A stretch of 64,000 bases of DNA. Origin: Pachyseris speciosa. Taxonomy: Eukaryota; Cnidaria; Anthozoa; Scleractinia; Pachyseridae. The notes beneath the pieces are model-generated. The model saw only the letters and a list, made by a program, of their open reading frames with translations, was not told the DNA's origin and did not search any database. The stretch's first letter is position 1. Every line of letters starts with the position of its first letter. The position numbers and the translations under genes were made by a program. The stretch covers positions 172,501 to 236,500 of the forward strand of contig JAEMWC010000368.1 in the NCBI GenBank assembly GCA_016490735.1. The letters run 5' to 3'. Shown piece after piece: positions 1-9,539 of the stretch.

Positions 1-404
1 GCTTGGTTGCTCGAAAATTTATTTCCAGATTCCAATAGTTGTTGGTATGTTCTGCTTTTCCCGAATAGTCATAAACCGCTCAAAAACACCTCTGTATTAA
101 GATGCACCGTCCTCACCTGTAATTATAAATTACCGCTGAATACAAACATCAGTGGCTCTGATACAGAGGTGATACAGGGTAAGTCTCCAACTAAAATAAA
201 ATATTCACAAATATCGGTGTAAAGGTGCCAGAATATTGACAATTAAACATGAGCCGACAGTCGTGAAAAGTTCATCTTCTCGCTGGAAGATGCGCTCTCG
301 GTGGTTTTATTCAGCGGTCATTCCCTCGAAACTGGAATATCCAGTAGTGCAAAAGGAGATAAATTTCTTAAGAAATTGTGGTGCTGCGTCGGTAGGGGAG
401 TGAA

Positions 405-585
405 GCACGAATCAACGGAGTTGATAATGTAACTGACCACCGTACGAGCATTCAAAAAGCTGACGTTTCGAGCGTTAGCCTATCGTCAGAGCGAATCGAG
501 GAATTGTGGGTTGTGTATGGTATATACAGAGAAGATCGATGGAGCTCCGCTGTTTTGGTAATGTGATAACGTGAAAAGCAGGCAT
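405..585 (-). mobile_element. Penelope-like element terminal remnant
   Basis: The sequence from the inverted motif around GGAGTTGATAATG to the block ending near AAAGCAGGCATG matches the 3' ends of the PLE copies at 32262-32460 and 60190-60480, in reverse orientation. No RT or endonuclease coding remains. It contains a hammerhead-like core (separate entry). It is shared with the duplicate at 14196-14375, so it was present before the duplication. Confidence 0.7.
459..493 (-). ncRNA. Hammerhead ribozyme-like motif in PLE remnant
   Basis: On the minus strand the order is CTGACGA (fits the CUGANGA box), a short stem-loop region with loop TAAC, then CGAAAC directly followed by GTC and AGC. The flanking GCT and AGC can pair as helix I. 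Helix III would be only a two-base-pair ACGU, as known for the PLE hammerheads that work best as dimers. Both conserved boxes are intact here, unlike in the other three copies. Activity is not shown. Confidence 0.55.
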
Positions 586-1026
586 GTTCTCATTCAGTGG
601 TGTAATTTAGCACAGAAATTAAATCATATTTTTCTCCCAGCTGCCAGGTGAAAGTGCGATCCTTACTTGACGGTGATTTGACCTCAGATAACTCAAACGT
701 TTCTTAACTCTAACGATTTTCGGTGTCTTCCCTATGGTTTCATTTATGGATGCTGCACGCCTCTAACGACGTTGTAAAACAGTAAAATGCTATCAACGCT
801 GCTTGTTTTGCGGCCACGACTCTACGCTTCATTCATCCCTTCACTAGGTCTACAGAAACTGGTTTTGTTCAGCACATTATTTAAAAGCAACCTAACAACA
901 GAAGTTACAACTTAAAATTTGACGGGTATACTGTATGAAATTCAACAATGGTTCAATCTGTTAGGAAGAGATTAATACTGATTCGTTAAAAATTTGCATT
1001 TTTTTTGTCAAAGCTAGTCTCCTTAC
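586..1026. other. 3' flank of TRIM-NHL copy A
   Basis: No gene is seen. The stretch is nearly identical to 14380-14808 and belongs to the segmental duplication. On the gene strand it lies just downstream of the stop codon and may hold the former 3' UTR; I found no clear polyadenylation signal. Confidence 0.5.
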
Positions 1027-2181
1027 CTAGTGGTAAATATGCACGCAATGTTCGCTTATATCACTAACAAATAGCTGCCCAGTGGTTGATACAGCAACAG
1101 AATATGGCCAGAGAAGACCAGTAACTGAACCTTCTACTTTGCTGACAAGTTTGCTATCAAGGGTCAATATTTGAAGCCTCCTGTTATCACAGTCGCAGAA
1201 CACCAGGTTGCAAAACCTGTCGATGGCGAGACCAGCAGGATAACACAGCTGTCCATCACCAGACCCACGTGTACCAAAACGGGTAAGTAGAGCACCATCC
1301 TTGCTGAATACCTTCACATTATGTGCATCGTAATAGGACACAATAACCAATTCCTGATGACAGATAGCGAAAGACGGAAATGCACAGTCTGGATCACTGA
1401 TGGTGTGTAACAGCTGTGTACCATCAGGGGACAGGACCTTGACTGTGCTGTCACCCAAGTCACACACCACCATGCGTCCATTACGTGCAATGGACAAGCG
1501 ATATGGTTTCATCAGGTGTATGTTGGTGACGTTTGAAACTAATTTACCTCTTTCGTTGAAGCAAAAATCTTATTCAAGGCAACGGCTATAAGGTCACCAG
1601 TACTTGTGAACGCTACCGAGCGAGGTTCAATGAGTTGTTTAACGCCCACTGTCTTTAAATATTTACATTCCGAACTGAATACCTGCACTCTATGATTGAA
1701 AACATCAGCTACTGCAATGTTCCCTGTCTGACCATCAATTGCAATGTCCAAAGGCCCGTCACACTCCTTGTGCGTTCCCACGTGACCCAAACGACATATA
1801 TTTGTAACGGACTTGGACACGCCAAGGACTATCAGCAGCGGCTCACCGTTAATTTCAATCTCTACGTCATGTTGTCCTACACAATCTGGTGTGTAGGTAA
1901 TATTGTAGTTACCGTCTTTATGACATGTAACGTTCTTCTTGAGTCCGTCTCCCGATGGTGAATGAACTTTAACAATGATCTGATCACTTGCATCATAACA
2001 AGACCTTCCATTGGAATCTTGTGTTCTGATTACGAATTGAGCATCGCCTCCGATTTCTGCTTCTTCCAAACCTTTTCCTTCTGCAACTGAATGCGAGAAA
2101 TCTGTTTTACTTACAACAACGCGACCTGGAACTTCACGTCTTACGCTCTCAACAAGCTCTTCATTGATCTCGTACCTTGTG

Positions 2182-4543
2182 TATGGTGGCCTAGAACTGC
2201 CATAGGATTTTTGGTGGTTTTTTATCTTTTTCTTTTATATTTATTTTATCATACTTATTCAGTTTATTGTTTTTGTTTATTTCATTCGTTTGATTTGATT
2301 TTATTTCATTTTCAAATTAATTTTTTTTATAAATGAAATTAAGCAAATAAAACGCTTTGTCTAAAATGAAATTAATATGAAGTAAAGTCAATTGAAACAA
2401 ATTAAATTAAAAGCAAATGAAAAATTTATCACCGTGGCCTAAACTGCCATAGACCAAGATGCCTTGGGAGCGGCTTGTGTTTCCAAGATGGCGGCGGCAA
2501 GGATAAGAAGGATTCTTGGAAAGAGGACTTAAAGTTGAGAGAAAAGCTGAAAGATTATGTGACAGCAGGTCTTCGCCGCGAGGAGATTTTAGATTTTATG
2601 TTAATAGATTTCGATTGGTATGCTTGGAGCATAAGAACTTTAAAGAGGCGTCTTCGATACTTCGATATAAGATCGACGTGTCTAGATACCCAGCAGCCGG
2701 AACTGATTTCAAAAAACTAGATACGCGGCAGCCAGAAATTTTGACCAATTTTCTCGAAACAGCTCGTTTAATATAATTTTTTTTACGTTGTTTGTAACTC
2801 AGAGGAACATTTCTATAGAGGATATCTGGCAAGACTATAGACTCTTTTAATTTAATAGAAATCGAGTAGACTCAGCAGATACCGAGAAAGATTTTCGTGA
2901 AAGTACAGTGAGAATTTCCGACTGCGGCATCTTGTATTTGAAACAGGGGCACCAACGAGCCAAATCAACCAATGCTGTAAAAGGCATTTTAAAGTGCCTT
3001 ATGGTGTTTGAAGTCTGTTTAAGCGATCTTTTCATAAGCTAGAAGAAGTTCATCTGTTCGGATTCCCTAGCTGAAATTTTAATTGCCCGAAAATGTTAGG
3101 GAACAAAATCTTCCTTTGAGAAATGCAAGCTGAAATGAACTTTCCACGAACTTTCTAGGCAAGTATTTTCTTTTCGAAAATGCTAGCTGACGTTTTTGAC
3201 TGCCAAAAACAGCAATTACGACCTTTCCGAAAACCTCAGAGGCTATGATTTCCCAATTTGGAATCTTTTAGGCACCGTTTTAGTCACGAAATTCCGAGTG
3301 CACTCTTTAATCGACGCCGAAAGCGCAAGGCGAATACCCTCCACCGAACAGATATCAACCGAAACTTGTCGTTGGGTGCCCCTGTTGAAAGCCGTGCGTG
3401 TAAGTGAAGATTCCAAAGAATATGCTTTGTGTAAGCACGGAAATTTCATTTCTAAAATACCAAAACTTCCTTAAGAATCACTTGGGAATTGTGCCAACGA
3501 ACATGAAATGCTCTGGGGAGGTTTCGACAACACGTTTTGTCGATATTCCCGAGAGCTGATCAGTCACGTCACGCTCGGTGTGTCAGAACTTGAATATTTT
3601 GAAGTGTGGAAACTATGAAGATTTCACTCTATGCCCCAGGCTCGACAGTTGCCTCTACTTCAAGCCCAAAGCAGTGTTTGAATTCGCTTGAGTTTTCTAA
3701 ACAACTTCCTGATGTTTTTACAAAATTAAATGAGATATTTCGAGCATATTGGACGTGAATTTCCGACTGCGGGCATCTAGTATTTTGAAAACAGTACCCG
3801 TGAGTCAAGATTCTAAAGAATATGCTTAATGCAAGCTCGGAGAATTTGTTCACAACAATACTAAACCTTTATTTAGAATCGCTTGGCATTTCTGAACAAA
3901 CACTAAATACTCTAGTGAGGTTTCGTTGATAATTCTGCAGATATTCATTGGGAGTTGACTCAGTGTGTCAGAACTTGAGTATTTTCCAAGTCTGTCGAAA
4001 CACTGAATTCACTCTACGCCCAAGCTCGACAGTCGCTTCTACTTTTAACCCAAGACAATATTTGCAATCGCTTGAGATTTCTTAACAAATATCTTATGTT
4101 CTTAGAGGAATTAAACGAGCTGTTTCGAGAAAATTGGTCAAAATTTCTGACTTCGGGTATCTAGTTGTTTGAAATCAGTTCCCGGCTGCCGGGTATCTAG
4201 ACACGTCGATCTTCGGCGCCGCCATCTTGGAAGTACAAGCCGCCCCCAAGGCATCTTGGTCTATGGCAGTTTTAGGCCACGGTGATAAAATTTTCATTTG
4301 CTTTTAATTTAATTTGTTTTCAGTTGACTTTACTTTCATATTAATTTCATTTTAGACAAAGCGTTTTTATTTGCTTTAATTTCATTTTCATGAGAAATTG
4401 TTTTTGAAAATGAATAAAATCAAATCAAGCGAATGAAATGAAATAAAACAAAAACAATAAACTGAATAAGTAAGATAAAATAAAAATATAAAGAAAAAGA
4501 TAAAAAACCACCAAAAATCCTTATGGCAGTTCTAGGCACCATA
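2182..4543. mobile_element. IS3EU-like DNA transposon with long inverted repeats, non-autonomous
   Basis: The ends are TATGGTGGCCTAGAACTGCC and, inverted, GGCAGTTCTAGGCACCATA. They are flanked by a 6-bp direct repeat CTTGTG at 2176-2181 and 4544-4549. Copy B has a single CTTGTG at the matching place, which fixes the empty site. The inverted arms run several hundred bases (2182-2500 plus 2680-2790 on the left, about 4090-4543 on the right). The left arm additionally holds a small ORF (2475-2720). The interior has imperfect direct repeats of roughly 390 bp (compare 3630-3720 with 4015-4100). The 6-bp duplication and the ORF fit the IS3EU superfamily, but no DDE domain is visible. Confidence 0.7.
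2475..2720 (+). pseudogene. Short helix-turn-helix-like ORF, N-terminal transposase remnant
   Basis: This is an 81-residue frame. Its middle part, around LRREEILDFML and SIRTLKRRLRYF (residues about 32-65), resembles the N-terminal helix-turn-helix found before the integrase-like core in IS3EU-type transposases. The catalytic core is absent and the frame ends in the inverted-repeat sequence. It sits only in the left arm of the element at 2182-4543, so it may be a fragment left by internal deletion. No function is claimed. Confidence 0.4.
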
Positions 4544-5147
4544 CTTGTGTGAATACTGTGTGCAACGGCTTGTTCAGGTTCAGTTTCTCTGTACGAAGAA
4601 GGCCTCTGCACCGTTCAATGAGATCCTGGTGAACTTGCAGAATCTCCACACTTTTATTTCTGTGTAAAATGGCCTCACAGTGTTTCACCGATGTTTGTAA
4701 GTGGTTGATGGAAGTCTGGAAGTGTTCCAGCTGTGTTGCGCAACCCCTGAATTCTCCTTTTTCTATGAGATCAAGCTTTGTCATCGTTCTTGTCTCATGT
4801 TCTCTTAAAACTCGCATAAGTTCTTCGAGAGATGACAAGGCTTTGTTTCGAGCTTTTGCAATCTTCTCTTGGCTTTCTCTCGTCCTTTCTTTTGACCTTT
4901 CGACGTGGGCCTGAAAATCAGTGATTTGTCTCTTCAGTTCTTCTGTAACCTCCGCTATACTGCCTTTGCGTTCTTTGGCGGCTTGGTCGATATCCACCTT
5001 GGTGTGGTGACTGTGCCGAGTCTGACCACACTTGTCACAGACGCGGCCTTGCACTGTTCACAAACCACTTCAGAATTTCGTTACCGTGACCTTTCTCTCC
5101 ACACTTCTGAGAGGTATCCAACATCGTCGGTAAGGTCAGGATTTGGC

Positions 5148-6203
5148 CTGAAAAGAACGAGTTACAAAGAGGGTAAGTAAAATAAACAGTTAAAGTGCTC
5201 GTGGTTAATTTCGTGTTGATGTCGCTTTTGTTTTACAACGCTCTCTGAGTGGTTTTTAAAAAGTCGCGCACCATTATCGGAACCTCCGAAAATCTTGACT
5301 TAATTGCAAGCCGTTTCCAGCGCATGCAGAGTTGTCTAGGTTTTTACTATTAATTAGTTGATTGTTTTTTCAGTGTTTGTTTGTTGTGAATGTTCAGAGT
5401 TATTTAATATTTGATTTTCGGTTATACAACAGCTTATGGAAGATCATGAAAAAGAAATTGTAGCTATAGGTTAAAGTGGTTTCGTTTTAAGTGAACAGTC
5501 ACGTAGATTAAATATATTCAGTGTATACTACACTTGTTATGCTATGCCTGGCTTTACTTTTTCATGTCGTAAAACGCGATTAATCCTTTTTAAAACTGTG
5601 TATGGAGTAGAGGCACCGGTTTGTCAGTTGTTGAAGGGGAGCATACAGAAATTAGAGTCCGTAGAATGTGGAAAACCTAATGGTGAAAACCTAACATTTT
5701 TTGGTAGGGGGTGTGCTGGTCTTAGGGACAAACGATACTGTGGAGTGATGGATATTTGTATGAAATGACTATAGCGCAATAGAGTGGTTATGTCAAGCTT
5801 GCGAGGCCACGAAGCTAAGTTCGAGGGTTGAGTTTAAGAACATAAAAATTCCAAGGGTCAGTTATGAGACTGATGGTTCCGAGATAGAGACACTCTACAT
5901 TTTTATGGTTTGACGCCAAGTTTTATTCCGCAAAATGCCACTGAAGCTGGCATTGGAATTTATAGCTCATCAATTTGACCGTTAGAAAATTGAAATTAAG
6001 CAACCCTGAATTAGCTGTTTTCTCAGAAAAGCACTAGCCATCCAGATATTTCCCCTCGTTTTCCCGCTGGGTTAGGCCGATCACCTGACAGTTTCTTTCA
6101 GGTCACGTGATTGATTAGGTGAAACCAGTCAGACTCCAACAAAGTTTAGATTGACCATAATGAGGATAAATGATTGATTGAAAGCCAAAATTAACATAAC
6201 TAA
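5148..6203. other. Intron/upstream sequence of TRIM-NHL copy A; no gene seen
   Basis: 5148-5795 is the duplicated intron or upstream region, matching copy B on both sides of its insertions. On the gene strand the polypyrimidine tract and TTTTCAG acceptor lie at 5148-5160. No RING or first B-box exon could be found here. 5796-6203 is unique A+T-rich sequence in which I see nothing. Confidence 0.5.
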
Positions 6204-6574
6204 GGCTATGTCTACACTATACCGGATAGCTCTTTTGCCGGCACGAAAACCATATCGGATAGGGGTTTTGTTCACATTCAAAACGATAATTTCGGTACGA
6301 TTTTTGCGTCGGAGCGATGCTGGGCCGCTGCGGTCTTGAAAGTGAATCGTCACATATCGGTTAGGTTTTTGTGACACTTTCTGGAGTAGTGTGAACAAAG
6401 AATCGAACCTAAACGGAAATCAACATAGAGGAGCGAGGATTGGATTCTAGTGGAAAGATGGCGGCGCTTTTGGGCCACTTCTGTTCACACCAGGCCGGAC
6501 TATTTTTCACAACGGCCAGGAGCCGATTACCCGCAACGGCATAAAATGCTATCCAGCATAGCGTAGATATAGCC
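6204..6574. mobile_element. MITE with TAA target duplication, Harbinger-like
   Basis: The terminal inverted repeats start GGCTATGTCTACACTATACC and, on the other end read inverted, GGCTATATCTACGCTATGC. They continue to GGATAGC and are about 36 bp with mismatches. TAA is repeated at 6201-6203 and 6575-6577. The element is 371 bp and has no coding capacity. A 3-bp TWA duplication points to mobilisation by PIF/Harbinger-type transposase (known for the superfamily; assignment inferred). Confidence 0.7.
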
Positions 6575-7038
6575 TAACAGTGACTTCAAGCCATGTCAGA
6601 GGTGATTGACACGGGGTGGCGGTAAGTTGAAAGTAAGAGAGATTTATCAATTTGCAGCACATAAAACGTAATATTATTGTGCCAATTCTGATTGGGGATC
6701 CACAAATTTCCTGCCGACAAATTATATTTTCCTAATTTGTTGATGTGATTTTGCAGTCATTGCGAAACATATGCCGGGCTAGAGGATCAGATCTTGAAAT
6801 AATTTAAAGATTTAAAAATGATAATAGTGTTTGTGTGTGTCGGTCAATGCCAGAGCTTTCTTAAAATTATTGTATAAGTAAACCTGAGCTGAAGATATTT
6901 TTTCCAAAGAAGTAGATTTTGTGAAGAAATCCTCACCTCTAAAACCCCAGACCCTGACTCGCTTCAAATTTATCACACGTCTATTTACCACACAATGAGG
7001 CTTGACTCATATATGTTGCCTTGTATATCACAACTCAC
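6575..7038. other. No gene seen; intron side of the DZIP3-like exon
   Basis: Unique A+T-rich sequence. The only signal is the GTGAGT donor at 7033-7038 on the minus strand, which marks this as intron of the exon at 7039-7380. No further exon is recognised. Confidence 0.4.
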
Positions 7039-7380
7039 CCTCAGCATTTGTTTCATTCTTAGAAGTCAAAGTGGATTCTACCAAGTCATCAATCTTTTTG
7101 GTGAGAGTTTTGATGTCGGTGCTGATTTCTTTCAGCTCATCTGTTATGCTGTCCTCATCTTTTTTCCACTGACAGAGAAGCTGTTTGTAATGTTCCTGCA
7201 CAACAGGGTCCATGCACTCTGTTTCAAGGTTGTCAACTGCTGCTTGGTAAAGCATTCCTCCCAGCCGCAGGAGAGTGTCCCGATGTCCTTCCAGTGGCTA
7301 TTGAAGGTTACATCGTCAACAGAAGCGTGCTCGGCGTGAGCAAAAACAGTGTTTCTGTAGTACTTGACACGAGCAATTTG
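7039..7380 (-). pseudogene. DZIP3-like HEPN domain exon, truncated
   Basis: The minus strand codes, in two frames separated by a one-base shift near 7270, a segment with YYRNTVFAHAEHASVDDVTF, then NSHWKDIG, then GGMLYQAAVDNLE, ECMDPVVQEHYKQLL and a coiled-coil tail. This order matches the DZIP3-like HEPN domain of many coral and anemone proteins that often carry NACHT or TPR modules. The exon ends at a GTGAGT donor (7033-7038). The 5' part stops abruptly at about 7380, where the Harbinger element begins, and I could not find the upstream coding sequence beyond 11091. With both a frameshift and a truncation it is most likely dead. Confidence 0.6.
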
Positions 7381-7454
7381 AAGACGTCAACTGTCTAGGA
7401 CGCCACCGGAAGTCTTTTTACGCCTTAAAGAGTCACTGCGCATGCCCGTATTGC

Positions 7455-7814
7455 GTAAGACGGCGGTCTTCACGTGTTGAGGACGCCAAAAATTTGTTCT
7501 CGCGTCGTGAAGAGAACGTGAGTATGTTTTTGTTTTTTGAGCCTCAACTATCCATTTATTTGGCCGTTTTTCGTTGCCATTTTGTTTTACAGTATATAAT
7601 CTATGGCTAAAAGTATTTTTTATCAATCACAGATCCAGAAAACGGCTATTTTGTAAGCAATGTCTGCAGCAGGTGAATCGAGTTCCGAGTGATAGAGTTC
7701 TGATCTTTTTCCTATTAAGCTTAAATAGAGAGGAGGTTTAAAAAACTCCTCTCTATCTCTCTATTTAAGCTTAATAGGAAAAAGATCAGAACGTGAAGGC
7801 CGCCGTCTTACGCA
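7455..7814. repeat. Nested palindrome in Harbinger leader
   Basis: An inner near-perfect inverted repeat at 7697-7792 has arms of about 44 bp reading GTTCTGATCTTTTTCCTATT inward, with an A-rich loop. An outer pair, TGCGTAAGACGGCGGTCTTC at 7452 and its inverted partner at 7791-7814, flanks it. It may be a small foldback element inside the transposon, or the mark of an inverted end duplication. Confidence 0.7.
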
Positions 7815-7820
7815 AAATCA

Positions 7821-7886
7821 TGTTGAACATCAATCGTTCTATGTGATGGATCGACTGATGTAACAAGAGCGATTTGGCATCCATTT
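7821..7886 (+). repeat. 66-bp direct repeat, unit 1
   Basis: The sequence beginning TGTTGAACATCAATCGTTCT recurs at 8070-8135 with a single mismatch (GATTTGG against GATCTGG). The repeats are 249 bp apart, both in the leader upstream of the Myb-like gene. Near identity in an otherwise decayed element suggests a recent duplication or a conserved binding site. Confidence 0.8.
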
Positions 7887-8069
7887 TACATTTAACGGTA
7901 AACTCGCGGCAGATTTCATTCGTGGTCTTATTTTCGTTCCCGCTTTTATGCAGAGTCAACGCTGCCGAAATTACGATGCTCGTGTTAAAAATAAGCTTAT
8001 TTGTAATTATCGATATAAGTCGTGAATCAAAAGTAGTTTAACAAGGAGATTCTCGTCAGTGTTACCCTA

Positions 8070-8135
8070 TGTTGAACATCAATCGTTCTATGTGATGGAT
8101 CGACTGATGTAACAAGAGCGATCTGGCATCCATTT
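8070..8135 (+). repeat. 66-bp direct repeat, unit 2
   Basis: Second copy of the repeat at 7821-7886, one mismatch. It starts at the T that precedes GTTGAACATC and ends at CCATTT. Confidence 0.8.
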
Positions 8136-8628
8136 GTAATTAATCAAAAGTAGTGACCCTATGTTTGGAAGCTCGAAATATTCTCCGTATCTCGATTTTG
8201 CCATGAAGTAAGCTTATTTCATGATAATAATTTGCTGGCTGCAGTTAGACCTTTCGAATATTCCCACAGTTTGTGAGTGTCCCCATTATATTCAACAGAG
8301 ATTTGGATAATTTGTATCAACATTGGATAATTTAAGTAACGATGATAAAAGATTTAATACGTACTTAACGCAGTCATATTTATGCGAGATGTAAGTTTTA
8401 TTAAGCGGAAAGGAACGCTCGCCACTATTTGGAAAGTCTTTAGAATTTGCTCGACTACAAACACGTACAAGTAATTACGCTAGTTAAGTTGATGATGTCT
8501 GTCGTATTACTTCCACTGGAATATTCTATAGAAAAATTTTGCTTGCCCTTGATACTTATTACAATTTTACGATGTTTGGTTAATTATAAAGTGGTTGTTG
8601 TTGAATTACATTTGCTTTTTTTTTGGCA

Positions 8629-9341
8629 GAATATATTTTCCGGGCGTTCAGGTTTGGAGTAAAGAGCATGACATCCTGTTGTGCAGAGAGGTACTGACAG
8701 TAAATCCATTTTCTGCCAAAAAGAGTTCTAACGAACGTGGCAAACTGTGGGAGGAAATTAGTACCAACCTGAATGGCACAACTGGTGTGCAGTTTTTTGT
8801 CACAAAAAGATCAGTTCGTGATCACCTCAACATCTTAATTAAGAGGTACAAGAAGAAGATGAATGAAGAAGAAAAGTCAACCGGAGTGTCACCTGAGGTC
8901 ACAGAATTGGACCAAGTATTGGCAGATATCATTGAAATGGAGGAAGCTTCTTTCTCCTCCCAGGAGATTGATGAGGCATTGAGAAAAGAGAAAAATGACA
9001 CCGATAAAGCAAAAAGCAGAAAGTATGAGAAAAATGGCAATGGAGAAGCTGGGGAAACCCAGAAGAGGGCAGCCAAGGAGGGAGAACAGCAAAGTCATAA
9101 GAAGAACAGAAGGAGTGGCAACGAAACAATCACCTTTTTGCGGGAGAAAGCTGAAAGCGAGAAGTCATTGAGAAAAGAAGAGTTGGAAATACGAAAAAAA
9201 CAGCAAGAATTGGAGGAGAGGAAGCTAGCTTCATATATGGATCAACAGAAGTCGATGATGGATTTGATACAGCAACAGCCACAGCAACAATCTCAGCTCT
9301 TCATGGCTATTGCAGAGAAACTTATAAACAAAAACAGTTAG
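8629..9341 (+). CDS. Harbinger Myb/SANT-like DNA-binding protein (main exon)
   Basis: The exon follows a T-rich tract ending TTTTTTGGCAG at 8628, so the coding sequence is spliced; the in-frame ATG at 8595 lies in the intron tract and is not a credible start. The N-terminal part (VWSKEHDILLCREVL, then RGKLWEEI and RSVRDHL) is the trihelix/Myb-like fold that in active Harbinger elements binds the ends and carries the transposase to the nucleus. The C-terminal half (about residues 100-240) is a highly charged coiled coil ending in a Gln-rich stretch. The frame is open to the TAG at 9341. A possible first exon is ATGTCTGCAGCAG before GTGAAT near 7661, which is uncertain. Its partner transposase is broken, so the element is probably not self-mobile. 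Confidence 0.7.
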
Positions 9342-9539
9342 ATTCTTCAATCCAGGAATGTGTTTGGTTGTTTACCACATTATGGTTTAATATGTTACAT
9401 TTATCTATTACCACTGTATTGTTCAGAGAAAGTCACTTTCATGGGAAGGCTTTTTGAAACAACTATTTTCTCTTTATTAAAACCTGTTGTAAAGTCAAGT
9501 TTTCCATACAAAAGTTGTGTTAAATAAATGAAATCAATT

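Larger units (their letters stand above)
1027..5147 (-). pseudogene. TRIM2/3/71-like B-box, coiled-coil, filamin, NHL gene, copy A (broken)
   Basis: This is the decayed twin of the gene at 14809-16568. The B-box and coiled-coil part lies at about 4560-5147, the filamin-like domain at about 1790-2170 and the NHL beta-propeller repeats at 1027-1790. It is split by the transposon at 2182-4543, which landed in the linker between coiled coil and filamin domain. Other breaks, seen by comparison with copy B, are two one-base deletions in the B-box (5035-5065, one removing a zinc-ligand cysteine codon), one in a T run near 1570, and disruption at the filamin/NHL junction near 1800-1830. A splice acceptor (TTTTCAG) precedes the B-box exon as in copy B. 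The intact family acts as E3 ligase or RNA-binding regulators; this copy cannot make a full protein. Confidence 0.85.
95..5795. repeat. Segmental duplication, copy A
   Basis: This block matches 13853-18469 in the same orientation. Matching landmarks include the sequence beginning GCACCGTC near 105 and 13859, the PLE-end remnant at 405-585, the whole TRIM-NHL gene, and the downstream block near 5360-5790 (matches 18060-18469). Differences are a 2362-bp transposon in copy A and a MITE plus a PLE fragment in copy B. Copy B ends exactly where the BEL element begins. I read this as a tandem duplication of about 3.3 kb of unique sequence whose intervening space later filled with transposons. Confidence 0.85.

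Noticed and set aside
8595..8628. ATG of the Myb-like ORF
   Set aside because: It lies in a T-rich splice-acceptor tract; the conserved domain begins after the TTTGGCAG junction.
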